A stretch of DNA of 41,252 nt from JAAZIN01 sp964464625 (lineage in GTDB: Bacteria > Bacillota > Dethiobacteria > DTU022), in NCBI GenBank assembly GCA_964464625.1, contig CAYXKD010000013.1, positions 1-41,252 on the forward strand, read 5' to 3'. Within the stretch, counting starts at the first letter, position 1; each line of letters opens with the position of its first letter. The notes beneath the pieces were generated by a model that was not told the origin of the DNA, searched no databases, and was given only the letters and a program-made list of their open reading frames with translations. Below, piece by piece: positions 40,898 to 41,252 of the stretch. Made by a program: the position numbers and the translations under genes.

Positions 40898-41252
40898 TTT
40901 ACCACCGCCACTCTGTAGCAATTTCAGGGAGAGTGCCCTGCTTCTTTTCATTGCTGCTCTTTTGCTATTATGATTCACGGTCCGGGTTAATAATCCTTTT
41001 AGAGCGGCCACGCAGATTTAACAGGGCGGTGGCTCAGGCAGTAGCAGGGCGTCTAAGGTTTGGCCTGGGCGGGGAAGCTGGTCCGCGATATCCGCCCGCC
41101 CCGGAGCTGGTGATCATCGTGCTATTTATCCGGCGTTCTGCCATAAGTGGGACAAAGAGGTACGACCCAGGCGTCCCACTTCGGTTATCTGAAGGACGTT
41201 GATGAATGTGTCCGGATAAATTATAATTTAGGTAACAATTTCTTGTCAATGA
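40898..41252. other. Right-edge gap with nested inverted repeats
   Basis: No supported gene. ATTTATCCGG at 41124-41133 and CCGGATAAAT at 41212-41221 form a perfect 10-base outer inverted repeat. Inside it, AAGTGGGAC at 41145-41153 and GTCCCACTT at 41173-41181 form a perfect 9-base inner repeat. The 98-base unit could be a miniature inverted-repeat element, the end of an insertion sequence or a structured RNA. The promoter of the MFS gene should also lie in this stretch but I cannot place it. Confidence 0.45.

Noticed and set aside
40898..41011. A 38-residue N-terminal extension of the MFS transporter
   Set aside because: Basic and low-complexity, without a good ribosome binding site. The ATG at 40897 gives a normal transporter N-terminus.
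1..41252. CRISPR arrays, tRNA or rRNA genes, intact insertion sequences
   Set aside because: No regularly spaced repeats, cloverleaf-like genes or transposase motifs could be found by reading either strand.

Overview
The window reads as a chromosome segment of an anaerobic, low-to-mid GC Gram-positive bacterium of the Clostridia type, perhaps a syntrophic or acetogenic lineage. This is inferred from: strong GGAGG-type ribosome binding sites with many GTG and TTG starts; a flavodiiron protein with rubredoxin; partner-switching (SpoIIE/RsbW/STAS) signalling; several acyl-CoA genes; short sigma-A promoters; and U-tracted hairpin terminators. I see no rRNA, tRNA, CRISPR array or intact insertion sequence.

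Layout. 0.1-4.3 kb: a ComM/YifB-type Mg-chelatase ATPase (minus), then an oxygen-defence group on plus: Fe/Mn superoxide dismutase, flavodiiron protein FprA and rubredoxin, closed by a hairpin terminator. 4.3-6.2 kb: a minus-strand operon of two DUF1538 membrane proteins and a P-II-like regulator, with a good promoter. 6.7-10.7 kb: an AT-richer fatty-acid block (acyl-CoA ligase, AidB-like acyl-CoA dehydrogenase, TetR regulator) with a consensus promoter and a palindromic operator candidate. 10.7-11.2 kb: a decayed region with a frameshifted UvrD-helicase scrap. 11.2-18 kb: a signalling cluster in which a PAS/GAF/SpoIIE-phosphatase/RsbW-kinase fusion and its STAS protein face a second STAS protein and a PAS/GAF/GGDEF/HD-GYP protein. 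18.2-20.3 kb: a UvrD/PcrA-type helicase. 20.5-24.7 kb: a core-MetE-like protein followed by three tandem M42 metallopeptidases. 25-26 kb: an orphan MNT nucleotidyltransferase, the remains of its HEPN partner and a helicase C-terminal remnant. 26-28.2 kb: an EAL-HDOD protein, a small membrane protein and a DUF4352-like lipoprotein. 28.7-31.2 kb: a PIF1-like helicase ending in a WYL-like domain and a MerR-TetR chimeric regulator. 31.4-36 kb: a PaaG-like enoyl-CoA hydratase/isomerase and two tandem paralogous acyl-CoA ligases. 36.2-41 kb: a lipoprotein, a divergent HhH-GPD protein with a Cys-rich tail, a small membrane protein, a membrane protein with a RING-like finger and a GYF_2-like domain, and an MFS transporter. 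A nested inverted repeat lies near the right end.

How the parts may work together (inference). FprA with rubredoxin would reduce O2 or NO while the dismutase removes superoxide. The TetR and MerR-TetR proteins probably control the adjacent fatty-acid activation and oxidation genes. The SpoIIE/RsbW fusion and the GGDEF/HD-GYP protein have homologous N-terminal PAS domains and each sits next to a STAS protein, so a phospho-switch may be coupled to cyclic-di-GMP turnover. The most unusual items are that signalling cluster, the split DUF1538/P-II operon, the MerR-TetR chimera, the PIF1-WYL helicase, the HhH-like protein with its Cys-rich tail and the bacterial RING/GYF membrane protein.
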